Assembly: GCF_014874095.1 (NCBI RefSeq)
Contig: NZ_JADBEB010000001.1
Coordinates: 2,046,001 to 2,110,000 of the forward strand
Length of the DNA stretch: 64,000 nucleotides
Source: Plantactinospora soyae
GTDB lineage: Bacteria > Actinomycetota > Actinomycetes > Mycobacteriales > Micromonosporaceae
Direction: 5' to 3'
The notes beneath the pieces are model-generated. The model was given only the letters and a program-made list of their open reading frames with translations, was not told where the DNA came from and made no database searches. Both the position numbers and the translations under genes were made by a program. This document shows positions 1-7,763 of this stretch, piece by piece. Position 1 is the stretch's first letter, and the number at the start of each line of letters is the position of its first letter.

Positions 1-29
1 TCACCGGCGGCGTTCCGGCGGATGCGGCC

Positions 30-329
30 TCAGCCGACCCTGACCCGCTGGGCGAGCGCGGTGGAGTTGTTCCGCATCGGTCGCTGCGCCGGCAGGTGGT
101 TGCGTCGGGTGGTGTTGGTGTAGAGCTGACGTAGCCCGTTGACCTGTACGAATATGGATCGGCGCTCGACCGCGTCGCCGCTGCCGTCGAGTTCGTAGCC
201 GTCGAGCCAGACCCACCCGTGATAGGTCGGCCAGTCGTGCACCCGGATTACCCGGAAGAAGATCGGGTCGGCGAACTGCACGCTCGCCGTACGGGTCACG
301 TGGAGCACATCACCGGAGCGGGGAAGCAC
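30..329 (-). CDS. Small hypothetical protein
   Basis: Not recognised as a named family. About 99 residues, no signal peptide or membrane helix, rich in aromatic and beta-type residues (the stretch around FRVIRVHDWPTYHGWVWLDG), so probably a small soluble beta-rich protein. An ATG exists at 407, but the residues it would add are Pro-rich and read like non-coding sequence. I chose the GTG at 329 because AGGAG lies just upstream of it at the usual distance. Its promoter would lie in the gap to the divergent regulator gene at 919. Function unknown. Confidence 0.6.
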   Translation of the reverse strand: MLPRSGDVLHVTRTASVQFADPIFFRVIRVHDWPTYHGWVWLDGYELDGSGDAVERRSIFVQVNGLRQLYTNTTRRNHLPAQRPMRNNSTALAQRVRVG

Positions 330-918
330 ATCAGCTCCTGTCCGACTGGCCGGGCTGGCCGGCGGTAGTGGCGGGCGGGGGTCTGGTGGGGGGTCTGACC
401 CGGGCATATGTCGGCAAGAACATCAGGACTCTGCATGACTGGGGCATCGGCCGGGACGATGCGTCGGGATTCCGTCACACCGTCCCGGCCGATACCTGTC
501 GACTCCGGGACGCGCCCGCCGCCGTAGCGGCCCTGGCATACAGCGGCGGGGGCTCTTACCCCGGAGCGGGGCTTCTCGCCGTACCGTCGGTACGACCGTC
601 GCCCCGGTCAGGCGAGAATGGGGGAGCATTGCATCGCCTGACCAGATCGGAACGCTGTGTAGCCCGAGCCATACGGACAGGGTGCATCAAGAACATGATC
701 AATGCAAGTTGCAGTTTGCCCTTTGCTCCGGGATGGCGATAGTGGACCGTCCGGTCCTTGATGCGCCGCGCGTCGAAGCGGCAGACTGGACCCGCTTTCG
801 GTCGCCTTGACCGACAGGGTCATCGTTCCATCCGCCGTGAACGTATCCCCGCCGATCGGCGGTCGTCCGCGCGGCGGACAATCAGACCTCTCTTATTGAT
901 CAATACGGAGGTGACCCG
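330..918. other. Intergenic region upstream of DUF5753 regulator
   Basis: No convincing gene on either strand; the short open frames here lack a ribosome site or natural composition. The right part (about 690-730) is less GC-rich and holds a near-repeat (GCAAGTTGCAGTTTGC at 703-718). A TGATCAAT word at 698-705 recurs inside the palindrome at 895-904. It probably holds divergent promoters for the small gene at 30-329 and the regulator at 919. Confidence 0.5.
895..904. promoter_or_regulatory. Palindrome before the XRE regulator start
   Basis: ATTGATCAAT is a perfect 10-bp palindrome immediately 5' of the GGAGGTGA ribosome site and GTG start at 919. Its TGATCAAT half also occurs at 698-705. This placement would suit an autoregulatory operator for the downstream helix-turn-helix protein; that is inference only. 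Confidence 0.3.
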
Positions 919-1800
919 GTGACCGAGCGCCGGAGCCCGACCATCCGCCGCCGCCGACTCGGCGCGGAACTTCGCCAGCGCCGGGAGAAGGCCGGGGTCA
1001 CGATAGAAGCCGTCGCCGACCTGCTGGAGTGTTCCGGGTCCAAGGTATCGCGCATAGAGACGGGCCACACCACGGCAACGGTCCGGGACGTCCGGGACAT
1101 GCTCGGCATCTACGGCGTCACAGGCGCCGAGTGCGACGAGTTGATCCAGATCGCCCGGGAGGCCCGGCAGAAGGGCTGGTGGCATCCGTACAGCCCGGTG
1201 CTCGCCGGGGCGTACGTCGGCCTCGAGGCCGCGGCGGGTTCGATCCGCGCGTACGAGCAGCAGACCGTGCCGGGTCTGTTGCAGACGGAGGAGTACGCCC
1301 AGGCAATGATCAGGTCCGCCCGACCGGACTGGGTCGCCGAAGAAGTCAACCAGCGGGTCCGTGTCCGGTTGGGTCGCCAGTCGTTAGTGGACCAGGACGA
1401 TCCGATCGATCTGTGGGTGGTGCTCGATGAGACGGTGATCAGCCGACCGGTGGGCGGCGACGCGGTCATGCGGGCCCAGTTGGAGCGGTTGGTGGAAGCC
1501 GCTGACCTACCGAACGTCACGCTTCAGGTCCTGCCGTTCGACGTCGGCGCGCATGCCGGCATGGACGGCACCTTTACCATCCTCGGCTTTCCGGAACCGG
1601 GTGATCCGGACGTGGTGTACGCCGAAAACGCCACGGGTGGGTTATTTCTGGAGAAGCGGGATGAGCTGCAGAAATACATATTCATCTTCGATCATATTCG
1701 AGCAGCGGCCATGCGCCCGGAAGAGTCCGTCGCTTTGATTGCGAAGTTGGCAGAGGAGCCATTGTGGAAGTGGAGACAAAGGGGTACCGCGTCGACCTGA
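919..1800 (+). CDS. XRE-family regulator with DUF5753 domain
   Basis: Cytoplasmic DNA-binding protein of 293 residues. An N-terminal helix-turn-helix (about residues 10-70, with the SGSKVSRIETG recognition region) is followed by a DUF5753 ligand-sensing domain (about 100-285, including the VPGLLQTEEYA motif typical of the family). GTG start with GGAGGTGA just upstream. It overlaps the DUF397 gene by 37 nt. Such DUF5753/DUF397 pairs are abundant in filamentous actinomycetes (WhiJ/Scr1-like) and act in development or as toxin-antitoxin-like pairs. The specific role here is unknown. Confidence 0.9.
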   Translation: MTERRSPTIRRRRLGAELRQRREKAGVTIEAVADLLECSGSKVSRIETGHTTATVRDVRDMLGIYGVTGAECDELIQIAREARQKGWWHPYSPVLAGAYVGLEAAAGSIRAYEQQTVPGLLQTEEYAQAMIRSARPDWVAEEVNQRVRVRLGRQSLVDQDDPIDLWVVLDETVISRPVGGDAVMRAQLERLVEAADLPNVTLQVLPFDVGAHAGMDGTFTILGFPEPGDPDVVYAENATGGLFLEKRDELQKYIFIFDHIRAAAMRPEESVALIAKLAEEPLWKWRQRGTAST

Positions 1801-1991
1801 GCGGGGCAGCCTGGCACAAGAGTTCGCGTAGCGGACCTAATTGTGACAACTGCGTCGAGGTGGCTTTCGCGGGCGGCGCGATCGCGGTGCGTGATTCGAA
1901 GAACCCGACCGGGCCAGCCCTGATCTTCACGCCTGACGAGTGGGACGCGTTCGTCGGCGGTGCCAGGGACGGAGAGTTCGACCTGGTCTGA
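1764..1991 (+). CDS. DUF397 domain protein
   Basis: A 75-residue protein consisting almost entirely of a DUF397 domain: W-HKSSRSGPNCDNCVEVA, then VAVRDSK-like and FTPDEWDAFV segments. GTG start inside the end of the upstream XRE gene, so translation is probably coupled; another GTG lies two codons later. DUF397 proteins are small partners of DUF5753 regulators and are thought to modulate or be neutralised by them. No membrane segment. Confidence 0.9.
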   Translation: MEVETKGYRVDLSGAAWHKSSRSGPNCDNCVEVAFAGGAIAVRDSKNPTGPALIFTPDEWDAFVGGARDGEFDLV

Positions 1992-2271
1992 CGGTCACGA
2001 CAACCGACGGTCAGCCGAGCGCGGTCACCCGGTCAGCGAGCAGCTGCCGGGTGGCCGCGCTACTCGTCCCGGTGCACCCCGGCGGAGCGCGGATCGGCCT
2101 GTTTCCGCCGGTAGACGGCTTGCGGCGCCGCCGGTGCCGGCGGGGCGTACCGACGATCACCCGCCGGTTCGGCCGTCGCCGCCGACCCGCCGGGTCGTTG
2201 TACCAGACGGCGCGGTGGGCCACGCCGACCCGCCGCAGGGGGGATTCAACCGAGCGAGGCAGGCGAGGCGG

Positions 2272-2724
2272 ATGACGATGGGGTCGGAGAATCTGGGCAA
2301 CGGTTCGGCAAAGCCGGAGCGGTTCACCGGTAAGTACCGCGGGGCCCGTCGAGACAGCAGCAGCACCACGGTCGCGGAGCCGTCGATGGGTGCCGACATC
2401 GGCGCCTCGGAGGGCGCCGGCTCGGAGCGGGTCGCGGACCTGCCGGGCAACATGGACCTGGCGGGCGCGATGCCCCCGCCCGACCGTGGACCGACGCTAC
2501 CGTCGCTGGACATGGGCGGGCTGACCGAACCGGTCTTCCCGCCGGCCGGCTGGCCGGACGTACCGAGCGAACCGCTCGTCGACCACCCGCTGTTGCGGGG
2601 CCTGCTGCTGGAACTGCCGCCCAAGGGGACCATCCCCGGGTCGCTCTGGCTCGACCGCTGGTTCGAGGCCGCGCGGGCGATCCTCGAACTGCTATACGTG
2701 CAGGATTCCAGCCGCTCGCGATGA
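2272..2724 (+). CDS. Hypothetical protein
   Basis: No recognised family. About 151 residues, starting MTMGSENLGNG, with a purine-rich stretch (2261-2271) as ribosome site; ATG at 2278 is an alternative. The first ~80 residues are low-complexity and probably disordered. The last ~50 (DHPLLRGLLLELPPKG to WFEAARAILELLY) look like a small amphipathic helical domain, suggesting a protein-protein contact module. The frame stays open upstream to 1960, but that part is Arg/Pro-rich and looks non-coding. The 3' end overlaps the convergent membrane-protein gene by 33 nt. Confidence 0.6.
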   Translation: MTMGSENLGNGSAKPERFTGKYRGARRDSSSTTVAEPSMGADIGASEGAGSERVADLPGNMDLAGAMPPPDRGPTLPSLDMGGLTEPVFPPAGWPDVPSEPLVDHPLLRGLLLELPPKGTIPGSLWLDRWFEAARAILELLYVQDSSRSR

Positions 2725-3291
2725 CCTCGACCGGACGGTGATCGCCCGCTCGACCAGGCGGCTGTGCCGGAGCGCGTGGCGTACCCCGATCGTGCCGACC
2801 GCGAGTACGGCGGCGGTGAGCACCACGCCGATCATGCTCGGACTGGTCAGTGGTACCAGGCCGGCGGCGGTCACCAGTCCGGGCAGCATCACCAGCCCGG
2901 TCACCTGCACCGGCAGGGCGATCATCGGATGTGCGGCGGCGGCCCGCAGTGCGGGTGGGGCCGGGGCCTCCGGCGCCGTGGCGAACGCGCCCGCGCGAAC
3001 CCGGAGCGCGCGCACCCGCCGTACGGTGATCAGGGCGACGACCACGGCGGGCACGGCCGGCAGGGCGAGCCCGACGGCGGTTCGGTCGGCGAGCGTCGGC
3101 TCCGCCTCGACCGCCCCGGCCAACAGCACCCCGGCCAGACCGGCCAGGCCGGACACGACCAGTACGAACAGGAGCCCACTGCGTCGGCGGAGCGGCCCGG
3201 CGGTACGCAGTCGCGGCAGTCCTTCGGCGACGAGACCGGCCGCCACCCAGACGACGGCGATCGCGAACAGGAGGGCGAAATCCGTAAACAT
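2692..3291 (-). CDS. Multi-pass membrane protein, unknown function
   Basis: About 199 residues with an N-terminal helix (FALLFAIAVVWVAAGLVAEGL) and four to five further hydrophobic segments, so an integral membrane protein. A positively charged loop (TVRRVRALRVRAG) follows the third helix. No catalytic or transport motif is visible. It faces the protease gene across a 219-bp divergent gap that holds a GGGGAC-ATC-GTCCCC inverted repeat. The 3' end overlaps the hypothetical gene at 2272-2724. Confidence 0.7.
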   Translation of the reverse strand: MFTDFALLFAIAVVWVAAGLVAEGLPRLRTAGPLRRRSGLLFVLVVSGLAGLAGVLLAGAVEAEPTLADRTAVGLALPAVPAVVVALITVRRVRALRVRAGAFATAPEAPAPPALRAAAAHPMIALPVQVTGLVMLPGLVTAAGLVPLTSPSMIGVVLTAAVLAVGTIGVRHALRHSRLVERAITVRSRSSRAAGILHV

Positions 3292-3510
3292 GTCTGGTAG
3301 TCTTGCCCGTTTTTCGGCATACCGAATCCGGGCCCGCCCCCGCTGACCCCCGAGAAGGCACCCGTAGGGGACATCGTCCCCGATAGATAGAACGCTCGGG
3401 ATCTATTGTTTTCCACCGCTGCTGACTAATCTCAGCTCGATCGGTCGTGTTGATCCTTCCCACAAAAACGGGACGGACGGCCCTGCGCCGATCGGAGGGG
3501 AGGAGGGGAG

Positions 3511-5394
3511 ATGAGTCTCCCTCGTAGGAGGTTCTTCGTCGTCGGAGTGTCCACTCTGGCCATGCTCGCCGCGGTGGCTGCACCGGCCGCGGCGGCCCCG
3601 CCGGAGGGCACTATCCGGAAAGCCGGTGGTGCCACCGCCGTAGCGGGCAGCTACATCGTGGTGTTCAAGGACAGTGCGGTCAGTCGTGCCACCGTCGGGT
3701 CGAGGGCGTCCGGCCTGATCGGCAGGCACGGCGGCAAGGTGGCCCGCACCTACACGGCCGCGCTGCGCGGTTTCGAGATCAACACCAACGCGAAGTCGGC
3801 GGCGCGGATCGCCGCCGATCCGAACGTGGCGTACGTCGAGCAGAGCCACACGATCCAGATCAGTGGTACCCAGCCGAACCCCCCGTCCTGGGGCCTGGAC
3901 CGGATCGACCAGCGGAACCTGCCGCTGAACAGCTCGTACACGTACCCGAACACGGCGACGAACGTCAACTCGTACGTGATCGACACCGGTATCCGGTTCA
4001 GTCACAGCGACTTCGGTGGCCGGGCGGTCAGCGGGTTCGACGCGATCGACGGCGGATCCGCCGACGACTGCCACGGTCACGGTACGCACGTCGCCGGCAC
4101 GGTGGGCGGCTCCGCGTACGGGGTGGCCAAGGCGTCCCGGCTGTACGGCGTACGGGTGCTCAACTGCCAGGGCAGCGGTACCACCCCGCAGGTGGTGGCG
4201 GGCATCGACTGGGTCACCGCGAACGCGGTGTTCCCGGCGGTCGCCAACATGAGCCTCGGTGGCGGGGTGGACAGCGCGATCGACACGGCGGTGAGCAACT
4301 CCATCAACGCCGGCATCACGTACGTGGTCGCGGCCGGCAACGGCAACGCCCTGGGAGTCCGGCAGAACGCCTGCAACTACTCGCCGGCCCGGGTACCGAG
4401 CGCGATCACCGTCGGTGCGACCTCGAACAGCGACGCCGCGGCGAGCTTCTCCAACTTCGGCACCTGCGTGGACATCCTGGCGCCCGGCGTCGGGATCACG
4501 TCCGCCTGGTCCACCGGCGACACGGCGACCAACACCATCAGCGGTACGTCGATGGCGTCGCCGCACACCGCCGGAGTCGCGGCGATGGTGCTCTCGGCCA
4601 ACCCGACCTGGTCGCCGCAGCAGGTCCGCGACTACCTGGTCAACAACTCGACCCCGAACGTGGTCAGCAACGTCGGCACCGGCACCCCCAACCAGCTGCT
4701 CCACGTGGTGAACGACACCACGCCGCCGCCGGCCAACGACTTCTCGGTGTCGGTCTCGCCGACCAGCGGGTCGACCACGGCGGGCAGTTCGGTCACGGCC
4801 ACCGTCGGCACCTCGACCACGGCCGGCTCGGCACAGTCGGTGAGCTTCTCCGTGAGCGGCCTGCCGAGCGGCGCGACCGCGTCGTTCAACCCGGCCACGG
4901 TCACCTCGGGCGGGTCGTCCACGCTGACGGTCGCCACCTCGGCGACCACTCCGGCCGGAACGTACCCGTTGATCGTGACGGGGGCCGGGGCGTCGGTCAG
5001 CCGGACCGCCAGCTACACGCTGACGGTGACCGGTAGCGGTGGCACCGGCTGCTCGGGCAGCAACGGCAGCGATGTCACGATTCCGGACACCAACCTGAAC
5101 GTGACGAGCAACATCGCCATCGCGGGCTGTGCCCGCAACGCCGCCACGGCGTCCACGGTGGCGGTGAACATCGTCCACACCTACCGGGGTGACCTGGTCA
5201 TCCACCTGCTCGCCCCGGACGGCACCGCCTACCTGTTGAAGAACAGCAGCATCGCCGACGGCGCGGACAACGTGAACGCCACCTACACCGTCAACCTCTC
5301 CTCCGAGGCGGCGAACGGCACCTGGCGGCTGCGGGTCCGGGACGTGTACTCCGGTGACACCGGATACATCAACTCCTGGAACCTCAACCTCTGA
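3511..5394 (+). CDS. Secreted S8 subtilisin-like serine protease with P-like domain
   Basis: Extracellular protease of 627 residues. Order: signal peptide (about 1-29, AAPAAAA cleavage region); inhibitor I9 propeptide (about 47-115, SYIVVFK start); S8 catalytic domain (about 125-400) with the triad Asp158 (VIDTG), His190 (HGHGTHVAG) and Ser347 (GTSMASPH); an Ig-like Ser/Thr-rich region (about 410-510); and a C-terminal proprotein-convertase P-type beta domain (about 513-627, from CSGSNGSDVTIPD to YINSWNLNL). ATG start after a GGGGAGGAGGGGAG ribosome site. It should process itself after export. Substrate unknown. Confidence 0.95.
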   Translation: MSLPRRRFFVVGVSTLAMLAAVAAPAAAAPPEGTIRKAGGATAVAGSYIVVFKDSAVSRATVGSRASGLIGRHGGKVARTYTAALRGFEINTNAKSAARIAADPNVAYVEQSHTIQISGTQPNPPSWGLDRIDQRNLPLNSSYTYPNTATNVNSYVIDTGIRFSHSDFGGRAVSGFDAIDGGSADDCHGHGTHVAGTVGGSAYGVAKASRLYGVRVLNCQGSGTTPQVVAGIDWVTANAVFPAVANMSLGGGVDSAIDTAVSNSINAGITYVVAAGNGNALGVRQNACNYSPARVPSAITVGATSNSDAAASFSNFGTCVDILAPGVGITSAWSTGDTATNTISGTSMASPHTAGVAAMVLSANPTWSPQQVRDYLVNNSTPNVVSNVGTGTPNQLLHVVNDTTPPPANDFSVSVSPTSGSTTAGSSVTATVGTSTTAGSAQSVSFSVSGLPSGATASFNPATVTSGGSSTLTVATSATTPAGTYPLIVTGAGASVSRTASYTLTVTGSGGTGCSGSNGSDVTIPDTNLNVTSNIAIAGCARNAATASTVAVNIVHTYRGDLVIHLLAPDGTAYLLKNSSIADGADNVNATYTVNLSSEAANGTWRLRVRDVYSGDTGYINSWNLNL

Positions 5395-5402
5395 TTCCGG
5401 TT

Positions 5403-5450
5403 AGGAAGGGCCCCTTCTTATCGCTTTTTGGATAAGAAGGGGCCCTTCCT
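5403..5450. terminator. Bidirectional hairpin, copy 1 of a repeat family
   Basis: A perfect 20-bp inverted repeat (arms 5403-5422 and 5431-5450) around the loop GCTTTTTG, between the convergent protease (ends 5394) and SDR (ends 5463) genes. The arm begins AGGAAGGGCCCCTTC. Two relatives lie at 30675 and 58028. It should work as a terminator for both strands. Confidence 0.85.
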
Positions 5451-5462
5451 TGCACTTCAGCG

Positions 5463-6254
5463 TCAGAGCGTACGCAGGTGGAAGCCGCCGTCGACGTCGA
5501 TCACCTGACCGGTGCTGAACGGCAGCAGGTCGGTGGCGACGGCCACCACCGCCCGGCCGACGTCGTCCGGCTGACCCCAGCGCCGGATCGGGGTCAGGCC
5601 CTGGTTGAAGATCAGATCGTCGTACCTGGCCTTGACCGGACCGGTCATGTCGGTCTCGATGACGCCGGGCCGGATCTCGTAGACGTTGATCCCGTGCTCG
5701 GCCAGCCGGGTGGCGTACAACTGGGTGGTCATCGCCAGCCCGGCCTTGGTCACGCAGTAGTCACCCCGGTTGACGCTCGCGGTGTACGCGCTGATCGACG
5801 AGATGACGACAATCTTCGGCCGCTCGATCAGGCCGGCGTCCAACTGCCCGATCATCGTGCGCGCGGCGAGCTGGATCAGGAAGTACGGCCCCTTGAGGTT
5901 GATCTCGACCAGCCGGTCGAACGACTCCTCACCCGCCTCCAACAGGTCCGCCCGGACGTTCGGCGCCACCCCGGCGTTGCTGACCAGCAGGTCGAGCCGG
6001 CCGAACGCGGCCATCGTCTCGTCGATCAGGTGTCGACGGTCGTCGGCCCGGGACACGTCGGCCCGGACCAGCTGGGCCCGGCCGCCCAGCGCCTCGACCT
6101 CCTTGCCGACCTCCGCCGCGGCGTCCGCGTTGCTCGCGTAGTTCACCACCACGTCGTACCCGGCGCCGGCCAGCGCCAGCACGATGCCGCGACCGATCCC
6201 CCGGGAGCCGCCGGTCACCACCGCCGCCGGCCGGCCGGTGATGGCGTCGCTCAT
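5463..6254 (-). CDS. SDR-family 3-oxoacyl-reductase-like oxidoreductase
   Basis: 263-residue NAD(P)-dependent dehydrogenase of the short-chain family. The Rossmann motif [10 protein letters not shown] is near residues 13-22, NAG is present in VSNAGVAP, catalytic Ser is in ISSISAY, and Tyr/Lys are in YCVTKAG. C-terminal PGVIETDM and DGGFHLR are typical of FabG-like enzymes. Its ATG overlaps the TGA of the upstream GH88-like gene (ATGA), so the two are co-translated. The context suggests it reduces or oxidises a sugar-derived keto compound released by the hydrolase rather than serving fatty-acid synthesis. Confidence 0.9.
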   Translation of the reverse strand: MSDAITGRPAAVVTGGSRGIGRGIVLALAGAGYDVVVNYASNADAAAEVGKEVEALGGRAQLVRADVSRADDRRHLIDETMAAFGRLDLLVSNAGVAPNVRADLLEAGEESFDRLVEINLKGPYFLIQLAARTMIGQLDAGLIERPKIVVISSISAYTASVNRGDYCVTKAGLAMTTQLYATRLAEHGINVYEIRPGVIETDMTGPVKARYDDLIFNQGLTPIRRWGQPDDVGRAVVAVATDLLPFSTGQVIDVDGGFHLRTL

Positions 6255-7651
6255 GCGCCCACTCCGGTACGGCTCGGGCCGAAGAACGTGTAGTACGGGT
6301 CGGTACGGGCCACCCGTTGCAGATAGAGGGCCAGCTCCCGGGCGTGGTAGTCGCCCCACATGCTCGACTCGCCGTTCGGCACCCGCTGCCCGGCCGGTAC
6401 GTGGTCCCAGCCGTTCGGCCGGTGGTAGACGGAGTGCAGCAGGAGTCCCTGGTGCTGCGGGTCGGTGCTGAGGTACGGCTCGCCGAAGAGGGTGTCCGCC
6501 ACGGTCAGCCCGGCCTGCCAGTACCGCCGGCCCTCCTCGGTCCGGCCGGCCCGGTCGAGATGGCGCCCGAGCCGGAGCAGGCCCTGCGCGCCGATCGCCG
6601 CCGCGGACGAGTCCACCGGCTCGTGCTCGTTGTACGGGTCCGCCGGGCGGTCCAGGTAGTCGCCGAGCCGGACCAGCCCGGGTGCCCCGGTGTCCCAGTA
6701 CGGCACCCCGTCGGTCGGCGTGTGCGCCAGGTAGAAGTCGGCGGTGGCGGTGGCGGCGCGGAGCAGCATCGCCTCGATCTCGGCGCGCCCGCCGTACGGG
6801 GTAAGTTCCTCGTCGGGTAGTTCGCCGAGGAACTCCAACTGCTCCGGGAAGCCGAGCATCGCCCAGGCCAGCCCCCGGGTCCAGGTGCTGAACGGCGAGT
6901 AGCCCTGCTGGGTGCTCGGGCACCGGAAGCTGCCGTCGTTCACGTTGAAGATCGACTCGTGGGAGGTCCGGCCGAGGAGGTCGTAGCTGTCCCGGCCCTC
7001 GCCGTAGAAGACGTTCCACCGGGCGGTGTTGGCGGCGTGTTCCACCAGCCGGCCGAGCAACGAGATCCGCTCGTCCCGCTCGCCCATCAGCACGTGTCCG
7101 AGCAGGTGTGACACGGCCAGCGCCCGGCAGGACCGGATGGTGTCGACGAAGAGCGACTGTGGACCGTTGAAGGAGTAGATGTAGCCGGTGCCGTCGGCGG
7201 TGCCGCGCCACCGGGCCGCCTGTACCGCACCGGTCAGCTTGAGCGCCAGTTCGTAGAAGTTCCGCTCGGCGCGGTCGTCCGGGATCCGCCCCTCGTTCAT
7301 CAGCCGCCACAGGTTCCCGTACGTGCTGACGTTGTTGAACCCGTGGTCGTGTACGCCGATGTGGCTGACATGACTGGCCATCACCGCGACGGTCTGCTCC
7401 CGGCCGGAGTCGAGGAACCGCCGCTCGTCGGTCGCGTCGAACTGCAACAGCGCGGAGCCGTACTGGAAGCCCTGGGTCCACTCGGTCCAGCCCCGCGCCG
7501 TGTACTGCCCCTCGACGGTGAACACCGGTGAGGCCGCGCCCGGCGGGCAACTCTTCTCGATCGAGTCAATCTTCTGCGCGGACGCCTCCCAGAGCCGGTC
7601 GATCTTGGGTAACAGCGCGGACGGGGTCAGCTCCTGGTCGATCCTTATCAT
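6251..7651 (-). CDS. GH88-like unsaturated glucuronyl hydrolase family protein
   Basis: About 466 residues, cytoplasmic, no signal peptide. The alpha/alpha-barrel signature residues of unsaturated glucuronyl hydrolases are visible: a GVHDHGFNN segment matching the family's HD-x-GF active-site Asp, a DTIRSC segment at the second Asp position, and a C-terminal [18 protein letters not shown]88 enzymes add water to the 4,5-unsaturated uronic acid left by polysaccharide lyases. The start at 7651 (MIRIDQEL) is chosen because upstream codons are Arg/Pro/Gly-rich. It forms an operon with the SDR gene. No lyase is adjacent, so the substrate is unknown. Confidence 0.8.
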   Translation of the reverse strand: MIRIDQELTPSALLPKIDRLWEASAQKIDSIEKSCPPGAASPVFTVEGQYTARGWTEWTQGFQYGSALLQFDATDERRFLDSGREQTVAVMASHVSHIGVHDHGFNNVSTYGNLWRLMNEGRIPDDRAERNFYELALKLTGAVQAARWRGTADGTGYIYSFNGPQSLFVDTIRSCRALAVSHLLGHVLMGERDERISLLGRLVEHAANTARWNVFYGEGRDSYDLLGRTSHESIFNVNDGSFRCPSTQQGYSPFSTWTRGLAWAMLGFPEQLEFLGELPDEELTPYGGRAEIEAMLLRAATATADFYLAHTPTDGVPYWDTGAPGLVRLGDYLDRPADPYNEHEPVDSSAAAIGAQGLLRLGRHLDRAGRTEEGRRYWQAGLTVADTLFGEPYLSTDPQHQGLLLHSVYHRPNGWDHVPAGQRVPNGESSMWGDYHARELALYLQRVARTDPYYTFFGPSRTGVGA

Positions 7652-7763
7652 CCGACCAGCATAGGAAAGCGCTATCCCGAGCGACAGGGGGCAGCTGGTC
7701 CGGACCGGCGCAGCCCCGACGGACGGGCAGCCGGACCCGCCACCGGAGCTGCCGCCGGATGGA

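Noticed and set aside
368-742. A 124-residue plus-strand frame in the first intergenic gap
   Set aside because: It overlaps the start of the gene at 30-329, has no ribosome site, and the composition looks random.
1960-2271. N-terminal extension of the hypothetical protein at 2272
   Set aside because: The frame is open, but the codons give Arg/Pro/Ala-rich low-complexity sequence and overlap the DUF397 gene end; a better start with a purine-rich leader is at 2272.
3403-5205. A 600-residue minus-strand frame under the protease
   Set aside because: Arg/Gly/Val-rich shadow of the subtilisin gene on the other strand, which has all catalytic motifs.
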